64,000 nucleotides of DNA from Kistimonas scapharcae (GTDB lineage Bacteria > Pseudomonadota > Gammaproteobacteria > Pseudomonadales > Endozoicomonadaceae), in the NCBI RefSeq assembly GCF_039540975.1, contig NZ_BAABFL010000478.1, forward strand, positions 1-64,000, written 5' to 3'. Below, in pieces: positions 35,290 to 44,689 of the stretch (position 1 is its first letter; the number at the start of each line of letters is the position of its first letter). A program made the position numbers and the translations under genes. Below the pieces are notes generated by a model. That model did no database searches. It saw only the letters and a program-made list of their open reading frames with translations, and was not told the origin of the DNA.

Positions 35290-36290
35290 GCGCAAGACAG
35301 CCGATTCTGCAGGTTAAAAATGTTCGGGTTCATTTTCCTGTACCGAAGTCCCGCGACTGGCCGTGGGAACCCATGCCTATGCTGAAAGCCGTTGATGGTG
35401 TCAGCTTTGATCTTTACGCCGGTGAAACACTGGGCATTGTGGGTGAATCCGGTTGTGGTAAATCCACCCTTGCGCGAGCACTGATTGGCCTGGTGAAAAC
35501 CCAGTCTGGCGAAATTCTCTGGCAAAACCAGAACCTGGTTGGCTGCGACGACAAAACGTTCAGAGCGGTTAGAAAAGATATCCAGATGATCTTTCAGGAC
35601 CCACTGGCATCACTGAACCCCAGGATGACCATTGGCGACATCATCGCGGAACCCCTGCGCAACTATTACCCGAACATGCCCCGGGACGAGATACGACAGC
35701 AGGTTCGTCAGATGATGGACCGTGTCGGACTGCTGCCCAATGTTATCAACCGTTATCCCCACGAATTTTCTGGTGGACAATGTCAACGGGTCGGCATCGC
35801 CCGGGCTCTGATTCTCAAACCGAAACTGGTCATCTGCGACGAACCAGTCAGCGCTTTGGATGTGTCGATACAGGCACAGGTAGTGAATCTGCTGAAAGAA
35901 CTGCAGGAAGCCATGGGGCTGTCACTGGTATTCATCGCCCATGACCTGAGCGTGGTAAAACATATCAGCGATCGTGTACTGGTCATGTACCTTGGCAATG
36001 AAGCCGAGTTAGCTACCGAAGATGAACTTTACAGTAATCCAAGACATCCCTACACAAGGGCACTTCTCAGTGCAGTGCCACTGCCTGATCCGGACAAGGA
36101 GAAAGGCAAACAGATTGAGCTGCTGGAAGGCGATTTACCGTCACCCATCTCTCCGCCGTCCGGCTGCGTGTTCCGAACTCGCTGCCCCATTGCTTTGGCA
36201 TCCTGCGCTGAAAGTAAACCCGATACCGTAATCCTCAACGATTCCCAACACAGAGTCGCTTGTTTACGGGCAGATTTCACTCCTTGTTAG
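35286..36290 (+). CDS. oppF: Oligopeptide ABC ATPase OppF
   Basis: The second ATPase, paired with OppD. It has GESGCGKSTLARAL (Walker A), FSGGQCQRVGIARAL (signature), LVICDEPVSALDVS (Walker B), FIAHDLSVV (H-loop) and the cysteine extension CVFRTRCPIALASC...C. GGAGG precedes the ATG, which overlaps the oppD stop. It is the last gene of oppABCDF; a perfect hairpin follows. Confidence 0.95.
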   Translation: MSARQPILQVKNVRVHFPVPKSRDWPWEPMPMLKAVDGVSFDLYAGETLGIVGESGCGKSTLARALIGLVKTQSGEILWQNQNLVGCDDKTFRAVRKDIQMIFQDPLASLNPRMTIGDIIAEPLRNYYPNMPRDEIRQQVRQMMDRVGLLPNVINRYPHEFSGGQCQRVGIARALILKPKLVICDEPVSALDVSIQAQVVNLLKELQEAMGLSLVFIAHDLSVVKHISDRVLVMYLGNEAELATEDELYSNPRHPYTRALLSAVPLPDPDKEKGKQIELLEGDLPSPISPPSGCVFRTRCPIALASCAESKPDTVILNDSQHRVACLRADFTPC

Positions 36291-36303
36291 GCCTTCATCA
36301 CTA

Positions 36304-36332
36304 CCTGGTTCCTGTCGCCCACAGGAACCAGG
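36304..36332. terminator. 12-bp perfect hairpin between oppF and the convergent kinase
   Basis: CCTGGTTCCTGT and ACAGGAACCAGG pair around a 5-base loop. There is no T-run on the plus strand. It lies between convergent genes and probably ends or stabilises the opp transcript. Confidence 0.6.
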
Positions 36333-36344
36333 GCAGCACTGAGG

Positions 36345-39300
36345 CTATAAAACAATCGGAGCCTCAACATCTGCAGCAAAACGACGAGAAAGGTTTTCAA
36401 GTCGATCAAAACTGAACGTACGACATAAAAAACCTATCAGTCTGGCAAGCTGGCGGGTACCTTTATGAATCTGTAATTCACCGACCACTTGCATCATCTG
36501 ATTAATATCACCCAGCTCTGCAGCCTTGGACAATACATCAAAAAGGCTTATATCCAGTTTGTTCTCATGCGATGAACAGAAAGCATTGATATTTTCAAAG
36601 CTTTTCATAATGCATGTTTCTACCAAACCGATAAATTGCTCCAGTGTAAACGGATTAACCAGATAACCATCAAAACCATCCCCTTGAATATGTCGAGAGA
36701 AAGCGTCATCGGTTTCTGAAGACATGGCAATGAGCCATACCGTCTCGTTCTCTGGCATAGCCCTGATCGTTTTCAGTACATCCAGATTGCAGACTGACAC
36801 AGCGTCAGCCAGTAACACCATATCAGGCAACTGTTTACGTATTTCAGAGAGGGCGGCATTAACGTTTGCTGCCTGGTATACGATCTCGCCAGTATGATCC
36901 AGACAGGTAAAAATAATCTCTTGATGGGTCTTGGAAGGATCAACAACCAACACTCTCAATGAATTGGCAGTCTTTCCTACAGCCAGGTCACCACTTTGAT
37001 CGAGAATGGCCTGAGTAATAACACCAGGCGTTGCCATGCTTAAAGCTGTCAGCGGCAAGCTGAAATGAAAGGTGCTTCCACATCCCGGCTGACTACTCAC
37101 ACTGAGTTCCCCTCCTAAAGCGTTGACCAGCCAGCGGCTGATCGCCAGACCCAATCCGGTTCCTCCCGGATGACTGCAGGCATTAATTTGCAGAAAAGGT
37201 GCGAAGATATGCTGCTGGTCATCCTGGGCAATACCAATGCCACTGTCACTGACAGAAAACGAAACCTGTCGTTCATTAAGTGCCAATGTCAGCATGACAT
37301 AACCACTTTCCGTAAACTTGATCGCATTGCCCAACAAATTGATGAGAATCTGTCGTAACTTGGTAGGGTCCGTCACAATCGAATCAGGTAAACCTTCATC
37401 CACAACAACTCTGAGATCCAGTCCTTTCGCGTCAGCACGCTGTCCGACGATACGCTTGACACTTTCAACCAATTTATGAAGCGTTACCGGCACCATACGC
37501 ACCTTGATACCATTGGCCTCCATTTTTGACAAATCCAGAATGTCGTTAATCATGGTCAGCAGGTGCTGACCACTACTTTCTATGGCCAGTAAACTCTCGC
37601 GCTGCTGCTGTGTCAGGGGTGTTTTTTTCAAAAGGATCTGGGTATATCCCAGCACGCCGTTCAAAGGGGTACGCAACTCATGACTCATGTTTGAGAGGAA
37701 TACACTTTTGGCATGGTCCGCGACCTGCGCATCATCACGAGCCTGGCGTAACGCGGCTTCGGTTTTCTTTCGCTCGGTGCTATCCCTGACAGCAATGGAA
37801 ACCAGTCGTTCGTCATCAATATCCAGCCGATTACAGGTGATGTCTGCCGGGAATACCTCTCCCTGTCGTGTTTGCAGGATCGTTTCAAATCCAGCAACAG
37901 GCTCATTGCTGACAATCCGATGAACCAGCTCCGCAATATTCTCGTCCTCTTCTGAGGTTCCCAATATCGCCAGAGAATGTCCCAGCAACGTCTTGCGATC
38001 ATACCCAAACAACTCTTCAGCCCGGGCATTGGCCATCGTGATATCACCGGCATTCGTGGCAATCACCATCGCATCCGGCGCTGACTCCAGCAAACTGCGA
38101 AAGCGCCGGGAATCACTGACAATATCAGTAATGTCATGAGCCATGCCTTCCATACCGGAGATACGGTTGCCCGGCTCAATCACCGGCACACCGATGACCT
38201 CCATCGTGCGTAAGGTGCCATCCTTATGTGGCATATCCAGCTGCATGAAACGGTCCATCGCGCGGCCCAGCAGGACATCATTCATGACGCACTTACCTTC
38301 AGCATCCAGCGCATACGCCTGAAACAGTTCCGCCTGACGCGACAGAAACTCCGGCGGCGTATATCCCAGGATCTCTGATATGGATGAGCTGACATACGTC
38401 ATACGTCCCGTGTCATCAAAGACAAAATAGATATACTTGCCCCGTAACCGCTCGGCAATACGGCTGATGTTGCTGGCCCTCAGTTGACGAAGGCTCTCTT
38501 CCCGGTCTTCCAGTCGTCTGGCCATCGTCGATAGGGTTCTGGCCAGGTGACCCGTTTCATCATCCGCATAACTGTCGGTATCCATCTGCCAGACACCATC
38601 ACCCAAACGCCGAACGGCCTGGCGAAGACGCGTCAAAGGCCGGGTGATCGTGCCGGACACCTTGCAGATACAGCAACTGATGACAATCAATGACAGAATC
38701 ATCAAGACGGCACTCACAATTGCATAACGTATATGCTCAGCAAGTGCAGCCGTTTCCCGTATCTTGACCACCAGCGCCCAGTCAGATGCCGGTACAGGAC
38801 TGGAGAAATACCAGACTCGCCAGCTCTTATATCTGTCCGTCGTGTGCGCCTCCTGGCCATCGCGCAAAGGGCCGCTAATCAGTGTCTCAAGCGCTGACGC
38901 GCCGAGCCTTCGTGCTGAATCCAGAAATGTTCGATCAACGATCGTAGAACGAATATCGGAATGAATGAAATTTGCCTGCCGGTCAACAAGGACAAATTTC
39001 AGCTTTCTGGGATTATCCTCTTTTAATAAATTGATCAGATCAGACACCCTCACCAGCAGGCCTATTCCTTCTCCCTGTTCCAGCGGTTGATGGTGGAATA
39101 TGACCTTTTGGGTAGAAAACAAGATGTCTATCGGCTGACTCCAGCTGCTATAAGGGTGCGTATCCGGAAACTGCCATGTATCGCTTATCCGGTTGGTCAC
39201 GAGCTGATTATCGACCAGCTGGTAAAGCAACGGTTCATCATGACTATCCGGATCATCCATCACGATCCCGTATATCAATGGGTTTTCTGCCAGTATCTCC

Positions 39301-39569
39301 TTAACAATCGGCAACACCCCATATTTGGCGCCGGGTAAGGTGGCATACCGTAAATAGCGATTCAGGGATACGCCCTGCAACTGAATCTGACGCAACTGTG
39401 TATCAATCAATTCTGCGTAGCGTCGGGTTTCATCGATCAGGATCTCTTCCACATCCTGGCGGGAAAGAATGAAGGTGTGGTAGATGTGAAGGCCGCTAAT
39501 CAATCCATAGAGCAGGGTAATCGGGACAATGGTAAACAGAATGATCTTATTCCGGATCGACGACCACAT
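36345..39569 (-). CDS. Hybrid histidine kinase with Cache, two PAS and a degenerate receiver (1074 aa)
   Basis: Order: membrane segment (about 9-30), periplasmic Cache-type sensor (about 35-275), membrane segment (about 281-303), HAMP (about 304-355), PAS (about 370-480), PAS (about 490-600), HisKA with SHELRTPLN (His630), HATPase (about 725-840; DSGIGI, GGTGLGLAI), a receiver-like domain (about 870-990) and about 80 further helical residues. The receiver is degenerate: VVDPSK instead of an acidic pair, LLADAV at the phosphoacceptor strand and VNP instead of the invariant KP. It probably cannot be phosphorylated normally, so this kinase may act as a simple kinase with a regulatory tail. It is convergent with opp and has no partner regulator beside it. 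Confidence 0.9.
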   Translation of the reverse strand: MWSSIRNKIILFTIVPITLLYGLISGLHIYHTFILSRQDVEEILIDETRRYAELIDTQLRQIQLQGVSLNRYLRYATLPGAKYGVLPIVKEILAENPLIYGIVMDDPDSHDEPLLYQLVDNQLVTNRISDTWQFPDTHPYSSWSQPIDILFSTQKVIFHHQPLEQGEGIGLLVRVSDLINLLKEDNPRKLKFVLVDRQANFIHSDIRSTIVDRTFLDSARRLGASALETLISGPLRDGQEAHTTDRYKSWRVWYFSSPVPASDWALVVKIRETAALAEHIRYAIVSAVLMILSLIVISCCICKVSGTITRPLTRLRQAVRRLGDGVWQMDTDSYADDETGHLARTLSTMARRLEDREESLRQLRASNISRIAERLRGKYIYFVFDDTGRMTYVSSSISEILGYTPPEFLSRQAELFQAYALDAEGKCVMNDVLLGRAMDRFMQLDMPHKDGTLRTMEVIGVPVIEPGNRISGMEGMAHDITDIVSDSRRFRSLLESAPDAMVIATNAGDITMANARAEELFGYDRKTLLGHSLAILGTSEEDENIAELVHRIVSNEPVAGFETILQTRQGEVFPADITCNRLDIDDERLVSIAVRDSTERKKTEAALRQARDDAQVADHAKSVFLSNMSHELRTPLNGVLGYTQILLKKTPLTQQQRESLLAIESSGQHLLTMINDILDLSKMEANGIKVRMVPVTLHKLVESVKRIVGQRADAKGLDLRVVVDEGLPDSIVTDPTKLRQILINLLGNAIKFTESGYVMLTLALNERQVSFSVSDSGIGIAQDDQQHIFAPFLQINACSHPGGTGLGLAISRWLVNALGGELSVSSQPGCGSTFHFSLPLTALSMATPGVITQAILDQSGDLAVGKTANSLRVLVVDPSKTHQEIIFTCLDHTGEIVYQAANVNAALSEIRKQLPDMVLLADAVSVCNLDVLKTIRAMPENETVWLIAMSSETDDAFSRHIQGDGFDGYLVNPFTLEQFIGLVETCIMKSFENINAFCSSHENKLDISLFDVLSKAAELGDINQMMQVVGELQIHKGTRQLARLIGFLCRTFSFDRLENLSRRFAADVEAPIVL

Positions 39570-39707
39570 AGATTAAGGAATCCATACGCCTTGTCAGTGC
39601 TGACTGATGAAATTCAGTCAGCCTAGTCGATGCCGGTCACTCGCGCCAAACAGGAGACTGCACAGGCCGTTGCCGGGTGACCAGCCTCGCCCTGTACAGT
39701 TATCCGT

Positions 39708-41330
39708 TTATCGGGTTGTGACGAACTGCTCTCTCAATGCCAGCTTTTTCACTTTACCCGTGGCGGTATGGGGTAATTCATGAACGAAGATGACATCATC
39801 CGGTATCCACCATTGCGCCACCTTGCCTTCATACCACGACAGCAGACTTGTCTTGTCGAGAGTTTCACCTGCTTGTTTCACCACGACCAACAAGGGGCGT
39901 TCATTCCACTTTTCATGGGGCACGGCGATAACCGCGGCTTCAGCCACCGCGGGGTGACTCATGGCCAGGTTTTCCAGTTCGATGGAGCTGATCCATTCAC
40001 CACCTGATTTGATGACATCCTTACTCCGGTCGGTAATGTGCAAATAACCTTCATCATCTATGGCAGCCACATCTCCGGTGGCAAACCAGCCCTCTTTATC
40101 GTGGGTATTGCTGACTTCGCTTTCCCGCTGATAATAAGCACTGCAAACACCCGGACCGCGGACATAGAGATCCCCGACGGCAACGCCATCATGCGGCAAA
40201 CGCTCACCGGTATCGTTGACGATTTTCATCGCTACCCCAAAGATGGCACGCCCCTGTGACAGACGTAATGCGTCTTTGGTGTCCTGCGCAATATCGGACA
40301 GACTGGCTTTGAGATTATTCAGGGTACCAATGGGACTCATCTCCGTCATTCCCCAGGCATGATGGGTATCCACACCGTATTCACGCAATCTATCCATAAT
40401 GCTTTGCGGGCAGGCTGCGCCACCGACGATGACCCGGCTCAGGCTTTCCAGACCCTTGCCACTCTCTTTGAGGAAATTCAGTAACGCCAGCCAGACAGTC
40501 GGAACCCCAAGGGCAAGGGAAACCTGTTCCTGTGAAATTAACTGATGCAATGACGCACCGTCGCCCATCTTAGGCCCGGGCAATACCAGCCTTGCGCCTG
40601 CCAGAGGCGCCGTATACGGCAAGCCCCAGGCATTGACATGAAACATCGGCACTACGGGCATCACCACATCACGATCAGACAATCCCACCACCGAGGGCAT
40701 CACCGCGGTGATGGCGTGAATCACGGTAGAACGATGACTGTAGAGCACACCTTTGGGGTGACCTGTCGTGCCCGATGTATAGCAGAGTGAACTGGCCGTC
40801 TGTTCATCCAGTACCGGCCATTCGTACTCATCGGTCTCATCACTGATCAGGGCTTCATAACTGATGGCATTTTTCAGTGAAGTGTCTGGCATCTGCGCCT
40901 GATCGGTCAGAATGACAAAACCTTCCACACTGGGAAGCTCTGTCTGTAACCCTTCCAGCAGTGGAATAAACAGCGGATCGGTAAAGACCCAACGGTCTTC
41001 TGCATGATTGATGATATAAGCCAGTTGATCCGTAAAGAGCCGGGGATTAATGGTATGTAAAACGGCCCCAGAACAGGAGACACCGTAATAGAGCTCAAAA
41101 TGGCGGAAGTCGTTCCACGCCAGTGTGGCTATCCGGTCCCCTTGTTGCATGCCCAGACGATCAAGGGCATTGGCCAACTTGCGGGCCCTGCGAAACGCAT
41201 CACGATAGGTATAGCGGTGCTCAGGATGGTCATGGGTAACCGACACCACTTCCGACTCCGGAAACGCCTGTTCGGCATACTTCATGATCATGCTGATCAA
41301 TAATGGCTGGTCCATCATCAGGCCATGCAT
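39708..41330 (-). CDS. Acyl-CoA synthetase (AlkK-type AMP-dependent ligase)
   Basis: This adenylate-forming enzyme activates fatty acids to acyl-CoA in two steps. The ATP/AMP loop is YTSGTTGHPKGVLYSH (about residue 187), with WGMTEMSP, the hinge region TDRSKDVIKSGGEWISS, and the catalytic Lys in PHTATGKVKK. The N-terminus MHGLMMDQPLLI and the overall order resemble medium-chain AlkK-like and DMSP-type ligases rather than long-chain FadD. AGGAG precedes the ATG. At 540 residues the length is normal. Single gene; substrate chain length not determinable. Confidence 0.9.
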   Translation of the reverse strand: MHGLMMDQPLLISMIMKYAEQAFPESEVVSVTHDHPEHRYTYRDAFRRARKLANALDRLGMQQGDRIATLAWNDFRHFELYYGVSCSGAVLHTINPRLFTDQLAYIINHAEDRWVFTDPLFIPLLEGLQTELPSVEGFVILTDQAQMPDTSLKNAISYEALISDETDEYEWPVLDEQTASSLCYTSGTTGHPKGVLYSHRSTVIHAITAVMPSVVGLSDRDVVMPVVPMFHVNAWGLPYTAPLAGARLVLPGPKMGDGASLHQLISQEQVSLALGVPTVWLALLNFLKESGKGLESLSRVIVGGAACPQSIMDRLREYGVDTHHAWGMTEMSPIGTLNNLKASLSDIAQDTKDALRLSQGRAIFGVAMKIVNDTGERLPHDGVAVGDLYVRGPGVCSAYYQRESEVSNTHDKEGWFATGDVAAIDDEGYLHITDRSKDVIKSGGEWISSIELENLAMSHPAVAEAAVIAVPHEKWNERPLLVVVKQAGETLDKTSLLSWYEGKVAQWWIPDDVIFVHELPHTATGKVKKLALREQFVTTR

Positions 41331-41455
41331 ACCCGTACTCCTGTTTTATTTTTCTTTTTCGTGAAAAACCAGTGTAACGGGCAGCCGCGCCAGTAGACAA
41401 ATCACATCCAGTGATGAAAAGAGAACCTGTGTATAAGCCGGAAAGATGAATAAGC

Positions 41456-41479
41456 AAACCGGCCACTATGGCCGGTTTT
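41456..41479. terminator. Terminator between acyl-CoA ligase and FocA genes
   Basis: AAACCGGCC, loop ACTAT, GGCCGGTTTT: a 9-bp stem. It lies 28 bp past the FocA gene stop on the minus strand and upstream of the ligase gene. Confidence 0.8.
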
Positions 41480-41507
41480 CAAACAGCATCAACGCAACGT
41501 ATCAGGC

Positions 41508-42371
41508 TCAGTGTTTTCTGAGGAATACAAACCAGTTGCTCAAACCGACCAGGATACCGCCGCCAATAATGTTGCCGATGGTGGCAGGAATGATGTTGTT
41601 GAAGATCATATTGTGCAGTGTGATATGCGGGAAATCCGCTGGTGTCATGCCAATACCCTGCCAGAAAGCGGCATCGCCCAGGTTGTGCACCATCCAACCC
41701 ATCGGCAGCAGATACATGTTGGCGATGGAGTGCTCGAAACCTGCGGCAATAAACGCGGCAACGGGCAAGATCATGGCCAGCATCTTGCCACTGGCGCTAC
41801 GGGCGCTGTAGCTCATCCAGACACTCAGGCAGACCATGATGTTACACATAATGCCCAGCACCAGTGCCTGACCAAAACTGTGTCCCATCTTGGCATCGGC
41901 AATGTACATGGCAGACGCACCGACCTGGCCATGGGCGCCCAGCCACTGGCCGGTATAAATAATCATCGACACCATAACGATGGAGCCGACGAAGTTACCC
42001 AGGTAAACCACGCACCAGTTGCGGACCATGGCAGAAAACGGCACGCGGCCAGATGCACAGGGAATGGAGATCATGGTGCTGCTGGTAAACAGCTCAGCGC
42101 CACACATGACCACCAGCATCAAACCCATGCTGAATGAGATGCCGCCAATCAGCTTTGAGATACCGTAAGGCAATGCATTCGGGCCATGGGAACCGGTGGA
42201 GACGATGGTGTAAAACATACCGGCCAGGGAGATAAAGACACCGGCCATGATCGCCAAAACGAAGGTCTTGTATAACGCTTTCTCAGCCTTACCAATCGCG
42301 ACGTTTTGCGCCAGCTCGGCCATAGCGAGAGGCGAACGCGCCTCAAAGTAAGAGGGTTCGATGCTGTTCAT
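41508..42371 (-). CDS. Formate/nitrite transporter family channel (FocA/NirC)
   Basis: An inner-membrane pentameric channel for formate or nitrite. The 287 residues have six hydrophobic segments. Family signatures are AIMAGVFISLAGMFYT near residue 40, GLMLVVMCGAELFTS near 82, NIMVCLSVWMSYSARS near 176, and FIAAGFEHSIANMYLLPMG near 205, which holds the channel His. The long N-terminal helix and the FEHSIANM context fit FocA more than NirC, but no pfl or nir gene is adjacent, so the substrate stays open. It appears monocistronic. Confidence 0.88.
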   Translation of the reverse strand: MNSIEPSYFEARSPLAMAELAQNVAIGKAEKALYKTFVLAIMAGVFISLAGMFYTIVSTGSHGPNALPYGISKLIGGISFSMGLMLVVMCGAELFTSSTMISIPCASGRVPFSAMVRNWCVVYLGNFVGSIVMVSMIIYTGQWLGAHGQVGASAMYIADAKMGHSFGQALVLGIMCNIMVCLSVWMSYSARSASGKMLAMILPVAAFIAAGFEHSIANMYLLPMGWMVHNLGDAAFWQGIGMTPADFPHITLHNMIFNNIIPATIGNIIGGGILVGLSNWFVFLRKH

Positions 42372-42516
42372 AAAAATATGGGGAATTCAGAAGACAAAAG
42401 AGAGTTTAAAGTTTAAAAAAACCTTGAACGCAGACTGTTGACTTATATCAATCCCCAGCCAATCGACTGTCAGCAATAACCCGTAACGGGAAACCGAATA
42501 AACCTGCTTGATACCA

Positions 42517-42543
42517 AACAAAAAAGGGCCGAAGCCCTTTTCT
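42517..42543 (-). terminator. Rho-independent terminator of ssb
   Basis: On the minus strand AAAAGGGC, loop TTCG, GCCC and a run of T. It follows the ssb stop codon by about 30 bp. Confidence 0.85.
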
Positions 42544-42570
42544 TATGTGGTTATTTAAAACCCAGATTTT

Positions 42571-43113
42571 TTAGAACGGAATATCATCATCAAAATCATC
42601 AAAGCCGCCGGCCGGTGCTGACTGTGGCTGCGCCTGGGGAGCCTGTTGCGGCGCCTGCTGCTGAGGCTGGCCACTAAACCCGCCCTGCTGCTGTTGAGGC
42701 TGCTGGTAAGACTGCTGCTGACGAGGCGCACTCTGCTGCTGGTAGTCACCACCGCCCATGCCGTCCTGACGGCCGTCCAGCATCTGTAGCTGACCATTGA
42801 TATCCACCACGATCTCAGTCGTGTAACGGTCCTGTCCCTGCTGATCCTGCCACTTGCGGGTCTGCAGCTTGCCTTCGATATACACTTTGGAGCCTTTGCG
42901 CAGGAACTGTCCTGCAATCTCCGCCAGCTTGCCAAATACCACGATCCGGTGCCACTCGGTCCGCTCGACCGGCTGGCCGGTCTGGCGATCCTTCCAGGAT
43001 TCACTGGTCGCCAGACTCAGGTTGCAGACCGCACTGCCATTGGGCGTGTAGCGGACTTCCGGATCGCCACCGAGATTGCCTATCAGGATAACCTTGTTAA
43101 CACCACGAGCCAT
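42571..43113 (-). CDS. ssb: Single-stranded DNA-binding protein
   Basis: SSB coats single-stranded DNA in replication and repair. The chosen ATG (43113) gives MARGVNKVILIGNLGGDPEVRY and has GGGAG 8 bases upstream; a longer frame starting at 43140 is not conserved. The OB fold covers residues 4-108 with SLATSESWKD and VYIEGKLQTRKWQDQ. A Gln/Gly-rich linker (about 115-165) leads to the acidic tip DFDDDIPF, which binds partner proteins. The CAG/CTG-type repetitiveness of the linker is normal for SSB. Confidence 0.97.
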   Translation of the reverse strand: MARGVNKVILIGNLGGDPEVRYTPNGSAVCNLSLATSESWKDRQTGQPVERTEWHRIVVFGKLAEIAGQFLRKGSKVYIEGKLQTRKWQDQQGQDRYTTEIVVDINGQLQMLDGRQDGMGGGDYQQQSAPRQQQSYQQPQQQQGGFSGQPQQQAPQQAPQAQPQSAPAGGFDDFDDDIPF

Positions 43114-43578
43114 GTAACTCTCCCACCATTCAAGAATCAATAACCAGTTCTCTGGGCCAGACCATTCACTTCAGTCTACCCCGGATCGTCAAAACGCCGA
43201 CACCTCGTACCTGACCTGCCACAGCCCGTGAACCCATGCCATCGTCCGCCCAGAGTCATAGGGTAACTGTTTATTATCCCAAACTCAGCGCATTTTCCAA
43301 TTGGGAAATCATAGTATTACCCGTTTAGCCCTACTTATCTGACCCATTCTCCCGATACGGGTTCACCGCCCCGTCCTATGAAAAAATAAATATTTTTAAA
43401 AACAATGAGTTACCAGAAAAACAACGGACAAACCCTATAACCTTTTGATTTTATTGAACATTTTACATTTCCCGACATCCCTCAAGCGCTCCCGCACGTT
43501 AAATACGCCTAAACTCAACATATTAGGGGCAGTTTCTCATGGCATAGGCCATAAACACCATCAGAAGCCAGTACCAGC
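43114..43578. other. Non-coding, AT-rich region between divergent ssb and pilin-lectin gene
   Basis: About 465 bp separate the divergent genes. The half nearest the pilin gene is clearly AT-rich (A/T runs at 43381-43465). This should contain both promoters; no clear boxes, LexA site, RNA or ORF was recognised. The length and composition suggest a regulated or acquired upstream region. Confidence 0.45.
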
Positions 43579-44625
43579 GTGAATAAAGGACAGCATTCAA
43601 TCCAGGGGATCAGTCTTGTCGAAGCCATGATCGTGCTCTTCGTGATGGGCGTGGTCTCGGCGTTTGCTGTCACTACCTACCAGAAATACACGACCCGAGC
43701 GAAAGTCATGGAGGCCAGCCAGCTGGCCTATGAGGTCAGACAGGCCGTAGAAGCCCATGTTTCCACCCGTCGGACGTTGCCCTCCAATCTGAACCGCGTC
43801 TACAGCAGTAAAAATATGAAGGTCGTGGAGCGCCTGGAAGCCATCCGAACAGGACCGACAGAATTCAGAATCAACGTTTATATCAGAAAGGACGTTTTTC
43901 CGGATAAATCCGAGCAGCAGGTCTTTACTTTGCACGGTAATCTTATTGATGGCGCCATTCGCTGGAATGATTGCGGCGCTAATAATTGTATTACGGATGT
44001 GTCCAACCTGCCTGTAACCCAGTCAAACCTGCCCCCCATAGCGACGGCGGGAGATATCGTCATTGCCACTGCACCACCAGCGCCGGCTCCGGTGCCGGTG
44101 CCGGTGCCGGTGCCAGTTCCAACACCGACCCCAGCGCCAGCACCCGTGCCTGCGCCAGTTCCAGCACCCACTCCAGCACCTCCACCGGTTCCAGCTCCCA
44201 AACCGACACCATCGCAAAAACCCGTGCAGGCTCCTGTTCCTACACCGTATCCAGCCCCAACACCGGTGCCAACACCAACGCCATCGTCTGGGGGCGGCGG
44301 TTCAGAAACCTTTGTCACCAAAAACAAGGATCCGATCTGGAGCGATACACACGCCCTGTCCGAGTGCCCCGGCCGCTGTGGCGCAGAGCATGGCAAGTGG
44401 AATGGGCAGTGGTGGACTATCGTCTATGGCAAACATTCTGTGTGTCAGTGCACGCCTCTGGATGTCTTTGTCACAGAAAATACCGCGCCGATCTGGAGTG
44501 ATTCGGATGCAGAGGCTAAATGCCCTTCACGCTGTAATGCAGAGGATGGGAACTGGACAGGGCACTGGTGGACCACCGTGTATGGCGCACACTCTGTTTG
44601 CCAATGCGAAGAGCAGTACCCCTGA
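43579..44625 (+). CDS. Type IV prepilin-like protein with two C-terminal MVL mannan-binding lectin repeats
   Basis: The N-terminus is a prepilin: leader MNKGQHSIQG, then ISLVEAMIVLFVMGVVSAF with Glu at +5 after the Gly cleavage site. Residues about 30-160 look like a pilin/pseudopilin head with a DCGANNC disulfide loop. Residues 165-236 are a proline-rich stalk (PV/PA/PT repeats). Two copies of an MVL-type lectin unit follow (about 243-291 and 295-343): each has PIWSD, CP.RC, W.G.WWT, VYG and SVCQC. MVL domains bind high-mannose glycans. The likely role is a surface-displayed adhesin attached via the pilus machinery. No pilin assembly genes are nearby. The upstream ATG has a weak ribosome site; GTG 43579 starts the frame here. 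Confidence 0.85.
   Translation: MNKGQHSIQGISLVEAMIVLFVMGVVSAFAVTTYQKYTTRAKVMEASQLAYEVRQAVEAHVSTRRTLPSNLNRVYSSKNMKVVERLEAIRTGPTEFRINVYIRKDVFPDKSEQQVFTLHGNLIDGAIRWNDCGANNCITDVSNLPVTQSNLPPIATAGDIVIATAPPAPAPVPVPVPVPVPTPTPAPAPVPAPVPAPTPAPPPVPAPKPTPSQKPVQAPVPTPYPAPTPVPTPTPSSGGGGSETFVTKNKDPIWSDTHALSECPGRCGAEHGKWNGQWWTIVYGKHSVCQCTPLDVFVTENTAPIWSDSDAEAKCPSRCNAEDGNWTGHWWTTVYGAHSVCQCEEQYP
44089..44112. repeat. CCGGTG hexanucleotide repeat in the proline-rich stalk
   Basis: Four perfect CCGGTG units encode Pro-Val pairs. The unit length keeps the frame, so slippage would change stalk length without breaking the gene. Confidence 0.85.
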
Positions 44626-44689
44626 CCATCAGATGATAAAAAAAGCCATGCCCCTCAGACACATGGCTCTCTTAGCGGATAATTAAACA

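Noticed and set aside
44089..44320. Repeat array resembling a CRISPR or direct-repeat locus
   Set aside because: The repeats are codon-sized, lie within a reading frame and have no spacers.
43878..44396. Long Gly/Val-rich minus-strand ORF opposite the pilin stalk
   Set aside because: It is the mirror of the proline-rich repeat codons; repeats of this kind leave several frames open.
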